A stretch of DNA of 64,000 nt from Mycobacterium sp. PO1. Lineage in GTDB: Bacteria; Actinomycetota; Actinomycetes; Mycobacteriales; Mycobacteriaceae. Position numbers and translations under genes: made by a program. The stretch's first letter is position 1. The number at the start of each line of letters is the position of its first letter. Below the pieces are notes generated by a model. That model was not told the origin of the DNA and did not search any database. It was given only the letters and a program-made list of their open reading frames with translations. Where the stretch lies: assembly GCF_017312405.1 (NCBI RefSeq), contig NZ_BLTG01000018.1:1-64000 (forward strand). Reading direction: 5' to 3'. Of the stretch, positions 36,114 through 46,385 are shown one piece after another.

Positions 36114-37616
36114 TCATCGCGCCGAGCCGTACTCGAGCGCCGGCTCGGCAGAGTCCACGGAACCGTTACTCGAGATCGTCAGCCGGTCGGGCTGCACGTC
36201 ATAGCGTGCGCCGTCGTCCGGGCCGACCGCGACGAACCCGTCCCCGGAGCGCCGCACGTTCTGGATCTCCCGGTTCGCGCCGTCGCGCAACCGCTCCCCG
36301 CGGTAGTAGAAGTCGTCGCCGTCCTCGCAGATGATCGCCAGCGACAGCGACGTCCGGATCATCGCCGCCGGCGCGTCACCGGCGTCGCAGCGCGCCGTGT
36401 GCCCGACGAAACCCTGTGCATCCGTTCCGGATACGCCCTCAATCGCCGGGGCGGACGAGGACGGCGCTTCCGACGGCGCTGCCGATGACGAGGGCGCGGA
36501 CGACGACGGTGGCGGCGCCGCGATCCGAGGCGACGGATCCGAGTCACCCGAGGACACCAGCACGAGCGCCAGGATGACGGCCGCGGTGAACATCACGATG
36601 GTCCCGACGATCAAAGCGATCTGCCCCCGTCCGGCCCGCCGCGACGGGCGCGTCGGCGCCGGCGGCGCAGGTGGGTACGGCGCGTAACCGGCACCCGACG
36701 GGTTCGGATAGGCCTGCGAGAACTGCCGCGTCGACGGCGGCGTCACCGGTGCGACGGGAGCCGCCGAAGCCGCCACCTCGCCGTCCACCGCGGCGGCGGC
36801 GGCTCGCGCCAGTTCCCCGGCCGTGCGGTAGCGCTCCTGGGGATTCTTCGCCATGCCGCGCGCGACGACGTCGTCGAACGCCCGGCTGATCCCGCGCCGC
36901 ATGATGCTCGGCCGCGGCGGCGGCGCGAACATGTGCGCCCCCATCACTTCTCGCAGGTCCGCCGAGTCAAACGGCGCCCGGCCCGTCAGGCATTCGTACA
37001 GCAGGCACGCCAGCGAGTACACGTCCGAGGCGGGGCCGCCCCGGTCGCCGCCGAACCGCTCTGGCGCCATGTACGCGCTCGACCCGACCACCAGGCCCGT
37101 CGACGTCACCGACGCCTCCCCGCCGCCGTGCGCGATGCCGAAGTCCACCAGGTAGGCGAAGTCGTCGGCGGTAAGCAGCACGTTCTCCGGCTTGATGTCG
37201 CGGTGCACCAGGCCGTTGGTGTGCGCGTCGTCGAGCGCCGCGGCGACCTGGCGGACGATCGACACCGCCCGCCCCGGCGCCAACGCACCGACCTGCCGCA
37301 ACAGCGACGCCAGGCTGTCGCCCTCGACCAGCCGCATGTCGATGTAGAGCACGCCGTCGATCTCGCCGAAGTCGTGCACCGGGATCACGTGCGGCTCCTG
37401 CAGGCGGGCCGCCACCTTCGACTCCCGGCGGAAGCGCTGCTGGAAGCTGTGGTCGGCGGCCATCTCGGGGCGCAGCAGCTTGATCGCGACCATGCGCTCG
37501 CGGGCGGTGTCGTAGGCGCGGTACACCTCGCCCATGCCGCCGACCCCGATCACCGACTGCAGCTGGTAGGGCCCGAACCGGGTGCCCAGCCGCGAACCGC
37601 TCTTCGGGGAGCCCAC
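36114..37616 (-). CDS. PknB-type transmembrane Ser/Thr protein kinase
   Basis: 500 aa. The kinase domain spans about 13-275: glycine loop [20 protein letters not shown] lysine, [11 protein letters not shown] catalytic loop, VDFGIAHGG metal motif and [17 protein letters not shown] Pro-rich linker leads to one transmembrane helix ([20 protein letters not shown], about residues 333-352), a Ser/Ala/Pro stalk and a small exported domain with a Cys pair (ARCDAGD ... [13 protein letters not shown]). The GTG start is at 37616. The partner and signal are unknown. It resembles PknE/PknF-like kinases in topology but the sensor is not one I can name. Confidence 0.9.
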   Translation of the reverse strand: MGSPKSGSRLGTRFGPYQLQSVIGVGGMGEVYRAYDTARERMVAIKLLRPEMAADHSFQQRFRRESKVAARLQEPHVIPVHDFGEIDGVLYIDMRLVEGDSLASLLRQVGALAPGRAVSIVRQVAAALDDAHTNGLVHRDIKPENVLLTADDFAYLVDFGIAHGGGEASVTSTGLVVGSSAYMAPERFGGDRGGPASDVYSLACLLYECLTGRAPFDSADLREVMGAHMFAPPPRPSIMRRGISRAFDDVVARGMAKNPQERYRTAGELARAAAAAVDGEVAASAAPVAPVTPPSTRQFSQAYPNPSGAGYAPYPPAPPAPTRPSRRAGRGQIALIVGTIVMFTAAVILALVLVSSGDSDPSPRIAAPPPSSSAPSSSAAPSEAPSSSAPAIEGVSGTDAQGFVGHTARCDAGDAPAAMIRTSLSLAIICEDGDDFYYRGERLRDGANREIQNVRRSGDGFVAVGPDDGARYDVQPDRLTISSNGSVDSAEPALEYGSAR

Positions 37617-37682
37617 ACTCGATCCTTCCGTCGCTGACCTCGGCCGCGGTCTAGGCTTCCCGATTCCCGCGGCGCCTAAAGA

Positions 37683-39068
37683 TCAGCAACGGGCGAGCAG
37701 GTCACTCAACTCGGACTTGAACCGGTCGGCCAGGTCCCACAGATCGTCGGCGAGCTGCGGGCAGGAGATGATGCCGACGTTGAGTTTGTCGGCCACCGAG
37801 ACCACGGTGATGTTCAGCCCCGAGCCGGGAAAGATCGGCCCCAGCGGATACAGGCCCTTGACCTCGGCCCCACCACTGTAGAGCGTCATCGGCGGGCCGG
37901 GCACATTCGAGACGATGACGTTGTGGATCGCGGTGTTGCCCAGCGGCGAGCGGGACATCAGGCCCATCATCGCGCCGAACGCTCCCCGCGAGATGCTCTG
38001 CGCCAGATCCAGCAGCAACGTCGGGCCCAGCGAGGCGCTGTGTTCCTTGGCGTGCCGATTCGATTCGGCGATGGCGTGCAGGCGCTGCACCGGATCCTCG
38101 ATGTGGGTCTGCAGGTTGCAGAACATGCCGGAGAGCTGGTTGCGGCCCGGCCGGTCCGACTGGCCCTGCACCGACGAAGGCACCATCGCGATCAGGGGCT
38201 TGTCGGGGAGTTCGCCGTGGTCGGCCAGATAGCCGCGCAGCGCGCCGGCGCACAACGCCATGACGACGTCGTTGACCTTGGCGTCGCACTGGTTCTTCGC
38301 CGTCTTGACGTCGTCGAGGTCGAGCTGGACGGTGGCGATGGTGCGCTCCGCGGTGAGCGTGCCGTTGAAGCGCGTCGTCGGCGCCGAGAACGGGGCCGCC
38401 ATCGATTTGCCGCTCACCACCCGTCCCACCGTCTTGGCAACCATCGACGCGGCGACCGGAACCGCCCTGGTCAGCTGCCAGGGCAGCGTGACGAAGCGCC
38501 ACAGCCCGTCCGCGGCGATCGCCCACGCCGGGACCGCGCCGGGGCCGTCGACCGGTTCCGGGGTGGCGGCGTTGGGCTCGATGTCACACAGCTTGTCGAG
38601 CAGGTTGGCCGCCGACACCCCGTCGACTGCGGCGTGATGCACCTTGATCATCAACACCACGTCGCCGCCGTCCTCGGCCGCCGAGCCGCCCAGGCCCTCG
38701 ATCACCCACATCTCCCACAGCGGCTTGCTGCGATCCAGCGGCACCGACGCGATGTGGCCGCACACCTCGGACAGTTCCTGACGTCCGCCCGGTGAGGGCA
38801 GCGCAACCCGGTTGAGGTGGCGGGACAGCTCGAACTCCTCGTCCTCCACCCACACCGGATGGTCGAGGTTGAAGTCGTTGTCGGCGAGCTTGCAGCGAAA
38901 CTCCGGCACCGCCGGGACGCGCTTCTCCACCTCGGCACAGAACTTGGCGAACGAGTAGCCACCGGACATCGTCGACGGGTCGAGCTCCATGACCGAGCAC
39001 ACGTGCAACGGCACCGTGGTCGACTCGCTGTACAACATGCCCGCGTCCAGACCACTCAGCCGTTCCAT
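37683..39068 (-). CDS. Wax ester synthase/diacylglycerol acyltransferase (WS/DGAT)
   Basis: 461-aa acyltransferase making triacylglycerol or wax ester from acyl-CoA. The catalytic HHxxxDG motif is present as KVHHAAVDGVS near residue 137. The N-terminus MERLSGLDAGMLYSESTTVP and the C-terminal NVPGPPMTLYSGGAEVKGLY are standard for the family. The ATG at 39068 is chosen because the extension to 39128 enters a 63-bp repeat. Mycobacteria carry many paralogues, so the exact Tgs number is not assigned. Confidence 0.92.
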   Translation of the reverse strand: MERLSGLDAGMLYSESTTVPLHVCSVMELDPSTMSGGYSFAKFCAEVEKRVPAVPEFRCKLADNDFNLDHPVWVEDEEFELSRHLNRVALPSPGGRQELSEVCGHIASVPLDRSKPLWEMWVIEGLGGSAAEDGGDVVLMIKVHHAAVDGVSAANLLDKLCDIEPNAATPEPVDGPGAVPAWAIAADGLWRFVTLPWQLTRAVPVAASMVAKTVGRVVSGKSMAAPFSAPTTRFNGTLTAERTIATVQLDLDDVKTAKNQCDAKVNDVVMALCAGALRGYLADHGELPDKPLIAMVPSSVQGQSDRPGRNQLSGMFCNLQTHIEDPVQRLHAIAESNRHAKEHSASLGPTLLLDLAQSISRGAFGAMMGLMSRSPLGNTAIHNVIVSNVPGPPMTLYSGGAEVKGLYPLGPIFPGSGLNITVVSVADKLNVGIISCPQLADDLWDLADRFKSELSDLLARC

Positions 39069-39119
39069 GTCCGGCCTGTACCCGAAGTCACACTTCACCC
39101 AAACTGTGACTTCCCTGAT

Positions 39120-39182
39120 CGTTGACACTGAAACCAGCGCGGAAAAGTTCGAGTGGACACCGCGGCCAACGCAGCCTCAACG
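39120..39182 (+). repeat. 63-bp oriented palindrome, copy 6
   Basis: Arms CGTTGACACTGA and GCAGCCTCAACG around the centre AAAAGTTCGAGTGG. It lies between the WS/DGAT start and the YceI stop. Confidence 0.85.
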
Positions 39183-39206
39183 CGCTCGAGGTGAGCTACT
39201 CGTGAG

Positions 39207-39743
39207 CTACTTGGAGTGCCGCGCCGTGCACGACACCGTCACCACGTCGGCGACCTTGAGCGTGCCCATCGCCAGCGAGTAGGGCTTGACCCCGAAATCG
39301 GTCTGGCGCACCTGCTGTTCACACGACATCGACCACTCGTCGCCCTGATCCTCGACCCCCAGCTCGACCACGCAGTCGCGGGTCTGGCCGTGGATCTGCA
39401 GCGACCCGCTCAGCCGGTAGCCGCCGCCGGTCGCGGTGATGTCCTCGGCGTGGAAGCGGATCTGCGGGTAGCGACGCTGCTCGAGCGCCTTGAGCGCGTT
39501 GGCACGGGCGACGACGCGCTCCGGCGGGGTCAGCGGCGTCACCCCGCCCTCACCGCTCTGCACCTGCAGCGAATCCACCTCCACGGTCAGGTCGACCTCG
39601 GCGGGGGTGTCGCCGTCCCAGCGCACCTGCGCGTGCCAGGTCTGCATCGCGATGGTCAGCCGGTGGCCCATCTTGGCGGCCGGGCCGGCCACGCCGGTGC
39701 GCACCAGCAGCTCGCCGTCGGACTGATCGAGATTCCAGACCAT
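39207..39743 (-). CDS. YceI-like domain protein
   Basis: 178 aa with the YceI lipocalin-like pattern: VWNLDQSDGELLVRTGVAG at the start, WDGDTPAEVDLTVEVDSLQV, RYPQIRFHAEDI, GSLQIHGQTRDCVVELGV and a final beta strand. No signal peptide is present, unlike E. coli YceI, so it is probably cytoplasmic. The family binds polyisoprenoid or other lipids. The ATG at 39743 starts the conserved region. The downstream neighbour makes storage lipids, which may be relevant. Confidence 0.85.
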   Translation of the reverse strand: MVWNLDQSDGELLVRTGVAGPAAKMGHRLTIAMQTWHAQVRWDGDTPAEVDLTVEVDSLQVQSGEGGVTPLTPPERVVARANALKALEQRRYPQIRFHAEDITATGGGYRLSGSLQIHGQTRDCVVELGVEDQGDEWSMSCEQQVRQTDFGVKPYSLAMGTLKVADVVTVSCTARHSK

Positions 39744-39758
39744 GCCCGACCCTAACCC

Positions 39759-39821
39759 CGTTGAGGCTGCGCTCACTGCGGGAAAGTGCGAGTGGCGGGC
39801 ACCGTGGCCGCAGTCTCAACG
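39759..39821 (+). repeat. 63-bp oriented palindrome, copy 7
   Basis: Arms CGTTGAGGCTGC and GCAGTCTCAACG around the centre GAAAGTGCGAGTGG. A decayed half-copy (GGAGTCTTAACG, 39842-39853) follows and contains the TetR gene's TAA stop. Confidence 0.9.
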
Positions 39822-39847
39822 ACCGTGAGCCGCCGCCGCTCGGAGTC

Positions 39848-40513
39848 TTAACGCTCGCCCGTCTCCCCCGTCGGCGGCCACGCGTACATGGCGGCCTCGA
39901 GCTCATCGTGGGTCAGCGCGTCGACGGGCAGACGGTCCAACCCCGGCTGACACCGCATGCCCTGCAACAGGATCGCGACGTAACGCCGCCACAGATCGGG
40001 CGACCGCCCGTCGGAGTACTCGCTCACTGCGCCGGCCATCAAACCCAGCAGCGGCGCGTCGGTGGAGCGGATCTCCGGGCGTAGATAGCCGTCCCGCTGC
40101 GCCCGCTCCACCAGCTTCGTCACCACCGGGTCGAGCCGGGTGCGCCCGGCGTCGACCCGCCCGCCGCAGCAGGCCCGGGAGAACGCGACCTCACGCAGCC
40201 CGCGGTCCGTCGCCGTCAACTCCGTCATCTGCTGCACGAACCATGCGAACCCATCCCAGGAGTTCTCGGCTTCCAGCGCGGTTTCGGCCAGCGCGACGAG
40301 CTGGTCGACGCCGTCTTCGAAGATCGCCTCGAACAGCGCCTCTTTGGTGGGGAAGCGACGGTAGACGGTGCCGACGCCCAGGTTGGCGTGATGGGCGACC
40401 TCATTCAGCGTGGCCTCGAGGCCGCGGGTGGCGCACAGCTCGCGGGCGGCTTCGATGATGCGCCGCCGGTTGCGTTCGGCGTCGCGGCGCAACGTCTGCT
40501 CGCCGGCACTCAT
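39848..40513 (-). CDS. TetR-family regulator, divergent from mmpS-mmpL
   Basis: 221-aa repressor-type protein. The N-terminal helix-turn-helix is clear: RRRIIEAARELCATRGLEAT followed by NEVAHHANLGVGTVYRRFPT; the rest is the ligand/dimer domain. The ATG at 40513 begins MSAGEQTLRRDAERNRRRI. The 137-bp divergent gap to mmpS contains a palindrome, TAGACCGTCTA, a typical TetR operator shape. It probably represses the MmpS/MmpL pair and itself, released by a transported lipid or drug. Confidence 0.9.
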   Translation of the reverse strand: MSAGEQTLRRDAERNRRRIIEAARELCATRGLEATLNEVAHHANLGVGTVYRRFPTKEALFEAIFEDGVDQLVALAETALEAENSWDGFAWFVQQMTELTATDRGLREVAFSRACCGGRVDAGRTRLDPVVTKLVERAQRDGYLRPEIRSTDAPLLGLMAGAVSEYSDGRSPDLWRRYVAILLQGMRCQPGLDRLPVDALTHDELEAAMYAWPPTGETGER

Positions 40514-40591
40514 GCGAGCGAGTGTACGGGCCGTCACAGGATAACCGGATTGACTTTGTCCACTTCGATTGGTTCTATCCACTTAGTTCGT

Positions 40592-40602
40592 TAGACCGTC
40601 TA
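40592..40602. promoter_or_regulatory. Candidate TetR operator
   Basis: TAGACCGTCTA is an 11-bp palindrome (TAGAC-C-GTCTA) in the divergent gap between the TetR gene and mmpS, 49 bp before the mmpS start. TAGACnGTCTA-like boxes are common for mycobacterial TetR proteins. It is the only good palindrome in the gap. Confidence 0.6.
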
Positions 40603-40650
40603 GCTCAAGGCGAAAGGCTCGTTCGTGACCCACCTCTACGCCCCCGAGCC

Positions 40651-41076
40651 GTGACCGCACTCGCCAAACGGGTGTGGCTGCCCGTGCTGATCGTCATCGC
40701 CGTCGTCATCGGCGCCACCACCGTCAGCCAGCTGCGAGAGGCGTTCGGCGCCAACCCGGTCCTGGTCACCCCCACCGGCAACAACACCGCCGAATCCTTC
40801 AACCCCAAAGTCGTGACCTACGAGGTGTTCGGCTCCGGCAGCACCGGCGTCATCAACTACGTCGACCTCGACGGCATTCCGCAGCGCGTCGAAAACGCCG
40901 CGCTGCCCTGGTCGCTGACGTTGAGCACCACCGTGCCCGCCGTCAGCGCCAACATCCTCGCCCAGAGCGACGGCGACGACGTCACCTGCCGCATCCTCGT
41001 CGACGGGGAACTCGAACAGGAGAACACCGCCACCGGCGTGAACGCCCAGACCGTCTGCGTGGTGAAGTCGGCATGA
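40651..41076 (+). CDS. MmpS-family membrane accessory protein
   Basis: 141 aa. One N-terminal transmembrane helix ([20 protein letters not shown]) is followed by an exported beta domain with [20 protein letters not shown] and the conserved [12 protein letters not shown], ending in a Cys pair ([19 protein letters not shown]). The GTG at 40651 fits the family start; the ribosome site is weak. Its stop overlaps the mmpL start as ATGA. MmpS proteins act with MmpL pumps in lipid or siderophore export. Confidence 0.92.
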   Translation: MTALAKRVWLPVLIVIAVVIGATTVSQLREAFGANPVLVTPTGNNTAESFNPKVVTYEVFGSGSTGVINYVDLDGIPQRVENAALPWSLTLSTTVPAVSANILAQSDGDDVTCRILVDGELEQENTATGVNAQTVCVVKSA

Positions 41077-43928
41077 GCGCACACACCGCGACCAAGCGTC
41101 CCTGGCTGCCCCGCACGTTGCGAGTGCTGGCGGTGCCGATCATCCTGGCCTGGATCGCCCTGATCGTCGCGCTGAATGTCGTTGTGCCGCAGCTCGAAGA
41201 GGTCGGCAAGATGCGCGCGGTGTCGATGAGCCCCAACGACGCGCCGGCGATGATCGCGACGAAGAAGGTCGGCGCGGTGTTCGAGGAGTTCGACACCAGC
41301 AGCTCGGTGATGATCGTGCTCGAGGGCCAGGACGACCTCGGCGCCGACGCGCATGAGTTCTACGACCAGATCGTCGCCGACCTGCGCGCCGACACCACCC
41401 ACATCCAGCACGTGCAGGATTTCTGGGGCGACTCGCTGACCGCCGCCGGCGCGCAGAGCAACGACAACAAGGCCGCCTACGTGCAGGTCTACATCGCCGG
41501 CGACCAGGGCGAGACACTGGCCAACGAGTCGGTGAAGGCGGTGCGCACCCTGATCGACAAGACGCCACCGCCCGACGGGGTGCGTGCCTACGTCACCGGG
41601 CCGGCGGCCACCACCACCGACCAGAACATCGTCGGCGACGCCAGCATGCGCACCATCGAGATGGTCACCTTCGCGGTGATCATCGTGATGCTGCTGATCG
41701 TCTACCGCTCCGTGGTCACCACCGCGGTGGTGATGTCGATGGTGGTGCTCGGTCTGATGGGTGCGCGCGGCATCGTGTCGTTCCTGGGCTACCACGACGT
41801 GTTCGGGCTGACCACGTTCGCCACCAACATGGTCGTCACGCTGGCCATCGCCGCGGCCACCGACTACGGCATCTTCCTGGTCGGCCGCTACCAGGAGGCG
41901 CGGCGCAACGGCGAGGACCGAGAGTCGGCGTACTACACCATGTTCCATGGCACCGCCCACGTGATCCTGGCCTCCGGGTTGACGATCGCCGGCGCCACCG
42001 CGTGCCTGCACTTCACCCGGCTGCCCTACTTCCAGACCATGGGTATTCCGCTGGCGGTCGGCATGACGTTCGTCGTCACCGCCGCGCTGACCCTCGGGCC
42101 GGCCGTCATCTCCATCGTCACCCGGTTCGGCAAGGTGCTCGAACCCAAACGGCTGGGGCGCGCCCGCGGATGGCGCCGCGTCGGCACCGCCACCGTGCGC
42201 TGGCCCGGCGCGATCCTGGTCGCGGCGACAGCGGCCTGCCTCGTCGGGCTACTCACGCTGCCGGGCTATCACACCATCTACGACGACCGCGTCTACCTGC
42301 CTGACGACGTCCCCGCCAACGTCGGCTACGCCGCCGCCGACCGGCACTTCTCGTCGGCGACGATGAACCCCGATCTGCTGATGGTGCAAAGCGATCACGA
42401 CCTGCGCAACCCGGCCGACTTCCTGGTCATCGACAAGATCGCCAAGGCGCTGGTCGACGTGCGCGGCATCGCCGAGGTGCAGACCATCACCCGCCCGGAG
42501 GGCAAGCCGATTGAGCACTCGACGATCCCGTACACGTTGAGCGCCAACAGCACCGGGCAGATCATGAACAACGACTACGTCCAGAAGATGCTGGACAACA
42601 TGCTCGCCCAGGCCGACGACATGCAGGTCAGCATCGACTCGATGACGAAGATGAAGTCGCTGACCCAGCAGATGTCGGAGATCACCAACAGCATGGTGGC
42701 CAAGATGAAGGACACCAGCGCGACGATCGCCGACGTCCGCGACCACCTGGCCGACTTCGACGACTTCTTCCGGCCGATCCGCAACTACTTCTACTGGGAG
42801 CCACACTGTTTCGACATCCCGGTGTGCTGGGCGCTGCGCTCGGTGTTCGAGAGTTTGGACGGTATCGGGTCGATGTCCGAGGACTTCGCCGCGATGATTC
42901 CCGATTTCGAGCGGATGGCGTCGCTGATGCCGCAGATGGTCACGCTGATGGATCCGATGATCGAGACCATGCGGCATCAGAAAGAAATCATGCTGACGCA
43001 GTACCAGATCCAGAAGGCGCAGCAGGATCAGACGATGGCGATGCAGGACAACGCCACCGCGATGGGTGAGGCGTTCGACGCCGCCCAGAACGACGACTCG
43101 TTCTACCTGCCGCCCGAGGCGTTCCAGACCGCCGAATTCCAGCGCGGCATCAAGCTCTTCCTGTCCCCGGACGGGCATGCGGTGCGGTTCACCATCATCC
43201 ACCAGGGCGACCCGCTGACCGAGGAGGGCACCGCGCGCATCGACGCGCTGAAGATCGCCGCCGAGGACGCCGTCAAAGGCACGCCGCTGGCCGGGTCGAC
43301 GATCTATCTGGGCGGTAGCGCGGCGCTGTACAAGGACATGCAGCACGGTGCCGACTACGACCTGCTGATCGTCGCGACCGCCGCGCTGATCCTGATCTTC
43401 ACGATCATGCTGATCCTGACCCGCGCCGTCGTCGCGTCGGCGGTGATCGTCGGGACCGTGGTACTCAGCCTCGGCACGTCGTTCGGGTTGTCGGTGCTGC
43501 TGTGGCAGCACTTCATCGGGATTCCGTTGCACTGGATGGTGTTACCGATGTCGGTGATCGTGCTGCTGGCCGTCGGCGCGGACTACAACCTGCTGCTGGT
43601 GTCGCGGATGAAGGAGGAGTTGGGCGCCGGGCTGCACACCGGCATCATCCGGTCGATGGCCGGCACCGGGTCGGTCGTCACCGCGGCGGGCATGGTGTTC
43701 GCGTTCACGATGATCTCGATGACGGTGAGCGACATGATCGTCATCGGGCAGGTCGGCACCACGATCGGGCTGGGTCTGTTGTTCGACACGTTCGTGGTGC
43801 GCTCGTTCATGACGCCGTCGATCGCCGCGCTGCTGGGCCGTTGGTTCTGGTGGCCGCAGCACGTCCGGATGCGCCCCCGCCCGCAGCCCTGGCCCTCGCG
43901 CGGTGTCGAGGCTCTCCCCACGCACTAG
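41073..43928 (+). CDS. MmpL-family RND transporter
   Basis: 951-aa inner-membrane pump that probably exports a cell-wall lipid or siderophore. It has two RND halves, each with a large extracytoplasmic loop. The first proton-relay helix shows [17 protein letters not shown], the second [17 protein letters not shown]. The second loop includes a long helical insert rich in Met and Gln (about residues 510-660: [20 protein letters not shown] ... [20 protein letters not shown]), typical of lipid-type MmpL. The cargo cannot be assigned; adjacent WS/DGAT and YceI genes hint at lipids. Confidence 0.93.
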   Translation: MSAHTATKRPWLPRTLRVLAVPIILAWIALIVALNVVVPQLEEVGKMRAVSMSPNDAPAMIATKKVGAVFEEFDTSSSVMIVLEGQDDLGADAHEFYDQIVADLRADTTHIQHVQDFWGDSLTAAGAQSNDNKAAYVQVYIAGDQGETLANESVKAVRTLIDKTPPPDGVRAYVTGPAATTTDQNIVGDASMRTIEMVTFAVIIVMLLIVYRSVVTTAVVMSMVVLGLMGARGIVSFLGYHDVFGLTTFATNMVVTLAIAAATDYGIFLVGRYQEARRNGEDRESAYYTMFHGTAHVILASGLTIAGATACLHFTRLPYFQTMGIPLAVGMTFVVTAALTLGPAVISIVTRFGKVLEPKRLGRARGWRRVGTATVRWPGAILVAATAACLVGLLTLPGYHTIYDDRVYLPDDVPANVGYAAADRHFSSATMNPDLLMVQSDHDLRNPADFLVIDKIAKALVDVRGIAEVQTITRPEGKPIEHSTIPYTLSANSTGQIMNNDYVQKMLDNMLAQADDMQVSIDSMTKMKSLTQQMSEITNSMVAKMKDTSATIADVRDHLADFDDFFRPIRNYFYWEPHCFDIPVCWALRSVFESLDGIGSMSEDFAAMIPDFERMASLMPQMVTLMDPMIETMRHQKEIMLTQYQIQKAQQDQTMAMQDNATAMGEAFDAAQNDDSFYLPPEAFQTAEFQRGIKLFLSPDGHAVRFTIIHQGDPLTEEGTARIDALKIAAEDAVKGTPLAGSTIYLGGSAALYKDMQHGADYDLLIVATAALILIFTIMLILTRAVVASAVIVGTVVLSLGTSFGLSVLLWQHFIGIPLHWMVLPMSVIVLLAVGADYNLLLVSRMKEELGAGLHTGIIRSMAGTGSVVTAAGMVFAFTMISMTVSDMIVIGQVGTTIGLGLLFDTFVVRSFMTPSIAALLGRWFWWPQHVRMRPRPQPWPSRGVEALPTH

Positions 43929-43944
43929 CGAGCTTTAGTGCGCC

Positions 43945-43978
43945 GGGGCTCCGGATGCGTTGGGGCTCCGGATGCGTT
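43945..43978 (+). repeat. Tandem 17-bp duplication
   Basis: GGGGCTCCGGATGCGTT occurs twice head to tail, followed by a degenerate third unit that runs into the left arm of palindrome copy 8. It lies in the gap between convergent genes. Confidence 0.9.
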
Positions 43979-43989
43979 GGGCCCCCATG

Positions 43990-44052
43990 CGTTGAGACTG
44001 CGTGTACTGCGGCAAAGTTCGAGTAGACGCCGCACTGGGCGCAGTCTCAACG
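43990..44052 (+). repeat. 63-bp oriented palindrome, copy 8
   Basis: Arms CGTTGAGACTGC and GCAGTCTCAACG around the centre CAAAGTTCGAGTAG. A half-copy tail (GTGCAGTCTCGACGCACG) follows at 44061-44078. It lies between convergent mmpL and the DUF559 gene. Confidence 0.92.
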
Positions 44053-44126
44053 CACGGTGAGTGCAGTCTCGACGCACGGGGGCGCGGGCACTGGTGCAGG
44101 CTTGGCGGGCACTGGCGACTCCCTGG

Positions 44127-44972
44127 CTACGAGAAGCCGCCGCGGGCACGCACCGCACGCTCGACGCGCGACAGGATGTGCGCCTGCGTCTGACCCTTGA
44201 CCACCCGAATCACGATCCATCCCACGCCGGCCAGGTATTCCATCCGGATGATGTCCTTGCGGTAGGCGTCGGGATCCTCACGGTGATGCTCGCCGTCGTA
44301 CTCGACCGCGACTTTGATGTTCTCCCAGCCCATGTCGAGGAAGTACTTCGGGTATCCGTCCGGCCCGGCTACCGGGATCTGCGTCGTCGGCCTCGGATAC
44401 GCCGCGGCGATCAGCATCATCCTCAGCGACGACTCCCTGGGAGATTCGGCACCGGCGTCCACCAGGTCGAGCAGCCTCGGCACCCGCCGCAGCCATCGGA
44501 CGTGCGGATGCCAGTCGGCCACGGCAAGCACGTCCTCGGTCTTGAAGTGCGTGGCCCTGGCCAGCGCATCCAGCCGGGCCACCGCTCTGCTCTCGCTGTC
44601 ACGGCGGGCCAGGTCGAACGCGGTTCGCTCGGGCGTCGTCACCGGAAGACCGTCCAGCGTGGTGGTCTCGCCCGGCACCAGGGTGTCGTTGCAGGTGCGA
44701 ACTCCCGGCGGGGCACGGTGGTTGGGCCAGTTCAGCACGATCACCTCGCCGTCCACCCACTTCGCGCCGTGCAGCGCCGACGCGGTCAGTCCCGCGACGA
44801 CACCCTCACGCCCCGACCACAGCCACGCTGCTGTGGCGCGCTGCGGCAACGTGAGAACAGCCCGCTTGGGCGCATACACATCGGGCAGCAACCGGCGATG
44901 GTGGGTGCGCAGCTCGTGGCCCGTCAGCTCCTTGCGCGCCAATGCCTCACTACCGAGGAAAATTTCCTCCAT
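44127..44972 (-). CDS. DUF559/AbiEi-like protein with endonuclease-like fold
   Basis: 281 aa. The N-terminal part resembles AbiEi-type antitoxins with a helix-turn-helix-like start (ARKELTGHELRTHHRRLLPD) and TPERTAFDLARRD near residue 112. The C-terminal 100 residues are Vsr/DUF559-like: KYFLDMGWENIKVAVEYDGE, HHREDPDAYRKDIIRMEYLA and GWIVIRVV, with the acidic/His residues of that fold. Such proteins are numerous in mycobacteria; nuclease activity has not been shown to my knowledge. The start is the ATG at 44972. It lies between two palindromic repeats. Confidence 0.8.
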   Translation of the reverse strand: MEEIFLGSEALARKELTGHELRTHHRRLLPDVYAPKRAVLTLPQRATAAWLWSGREGVVAGLTASALHGAKWVDGEVIVLNWPNHRAPPGVRTCNDTLVPGETTTLDGLPVTTPERTAFDLARRDSESRAVARLDALARATHFKTEDVLAVADWHPHVRWLRRVPRLLDLVDAGAESPRESSLRMMLIAAAYPRPTTQIPVAGPDGYPKYFLDMGWENIKVAVEYDGEHHREDPDAYRKDIIRMEYLAGVGWIVIRVVKGQTQAHILSRVERAVRARGGFS

Positions 44973-45047
44973 GCCCGAAGCGTGTCACTTCCTGGACCCA
45001 GAACGCGGATTCATCCCCAACCCGACGTTCATCCCCAGCCCAGGTTG

Positions 45048-45110
45048 CGTTGAGAATGTAGTCAGCGCGGAGAAGTGCGAGTGAACCCCACTGTGGGTGC
45101 AGTCTGAACG
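45048..45110 (+). repeat. 63-bp oriented palindrome, copy 9
   Basis: Arms CGTTGAGAATGT and GCAGTCTGAACG around the centre AGAAGTGCGAGTGA. It lies in the divergent gap upstream of both the DUF559 gene and the lipase gene. Confidence 0.85.
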
Positions 45111-45125
45111 CACTGTTTGACTGGA

Positions 45126-46316
45126 GTGGTGCGGATCCTCAAGCCAATCCAGGTCCTGTCAGCCCTGATCTTCGCCGCGGCGCTGCTCATACCGCCGACG
45201 CTGGCCCACGCCGCCACGCTGAACTGGTCCGGCCTGGATGCCCGCTTCTACGACGGGCCGATCCCGCCTCCGGGGACCACCATCGAGTCGGTCCCGCTGG
45301 ACCCGGCACTGTCGCTGACCGGGGCCGGTCCCGCCTACCGGGTGCTGTATTCGACTGTCGACCAACATGATCAGCCCGCCGTCAGCACCGGCGCGGTGTT
45401 CCTGCCGCCCGGTCCGGCACCCGAGGGCGGTTTCCCCGTCATCGCCTGGGCACACGGCACGGTCGGGCTCGGCGACGACTGCACCCCGTCGGCGCTGCCG
45501 CGCTCCCCCCGCGACGACGAGTACCTGTCGCACTGGCTCAACCAGGGCTACGCGGTGGTCGCCAGCGACTACGCCGGCCTGGGCACCCCCGGTCTGATGA
45601 GCTACCTCAACAGCGTCACCACCGCCCACGGCGTCGTCGACTCCGTCATCGCCGCCCACGACATGGGCCTGCCACTGTCGCCCGAGTGGGCGATCGTCGG
45701 GCAGTCCCAGGGCGGCGGGGCCGCCGTCGCCAGCGCCCGCTGGGCCACCGAGTTCAGCGCCGGCACCCGACTGGACTACCGCGGCGTCGTCGCCACCGGC
45801 ACCCCCGCCAACATCGACAACTTCGTCCGGCAGGCCGGCCCCGCCCTCGAGCTGCCTGAACTCGGGCCGGTCGCCAACGCCTATACCGCCTACATTTTGG
45901 CCGCGTTCCGGGAAGCCCGCCCCGACCTCGACATCAACAGCGTGCTGACTCCGGAGGGGCTGGCGGCCGCCGAGCGCGCCGAGACGGTCTGCGTGCGTCC
46001 GCTGACCGACGAGCTCGCCGACCTCAACCCGGCGGCCTTCTTCAGCGCCCCGCTGTCGTCGATCCCCGGAATGGCCGACGCGCTCTATGAATACATGGGG
46101 ACACCGTCGACGGGGTTCGACCGGCCGCTGTTCCTCGGCGTGGGGCTGCTCGACCGCGACGTGCCGCCGGCGTCGACGTTGGCGTTCTACGACCAGCTGG
46201 TCGCCAACAACCAGAACGTCACGCTGCGTATCTATCCCGAGTAGGATCACTCGGGCACGGTGCTGGCGTCGATGGCGGACTCGACGCCGTTCCTGCGCAG
46301 CGTCTTCGCCAGCTGA
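45126..46316 (+). pseudogene. Secreted LIP-family lipase with in-frame amber codon before the catalytic His
   Basis: Secretory triacylglycerol-lipase-like alpha/beta hydrolase. The signal peptide (LSALIFAAALLIPPTLAHA) comes first, then PVIAWAHGTVGLGDDCTPS near residue 106 and the nucleophile elbow IVGQSQGGGAAV. The frame stops at TAG (46242-46244, codon 373) after LRIYPE. It then continues in the same frame with DHSGTVLASMADSTPFLRSV to a TGA at 46316. DHSGT carries the catalytic His of this family, so the stop removes part of the active site. A single C-to-T change from CAG explains it. The GTG start (45126 or 45129) is uncertain. Confidence 0.85.
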
Positions 46317-46322
46317 CCACAC

Positions 46323-46385
46323 CGTTGAGACTGCGCCCAGCGCGGGAAAGTGCGAGTAGACCCCGCTGTGGCTGCAGTCTCAACG
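46323..46385 (+). repeat. 63-bp oriented palindrome, copy 10
   Basis: Arms CGTTGAGACTGC and GCAGTCTCAACG, a perfect 12-bp inverted repeat, around the centre GAAAGTGCGAGTAG. The inner stem CAGCG/CGCTG differs from that of copy 1 but is still paired. A decayed half-copy tail follows to about 46416. Confidence 0.93.

Noticed and set aside
42249..43532. 427-aa minus-strand open frame inside mmpL
   Set aside because: His/Arg/Gln-rich shadow of the MmpL gene.
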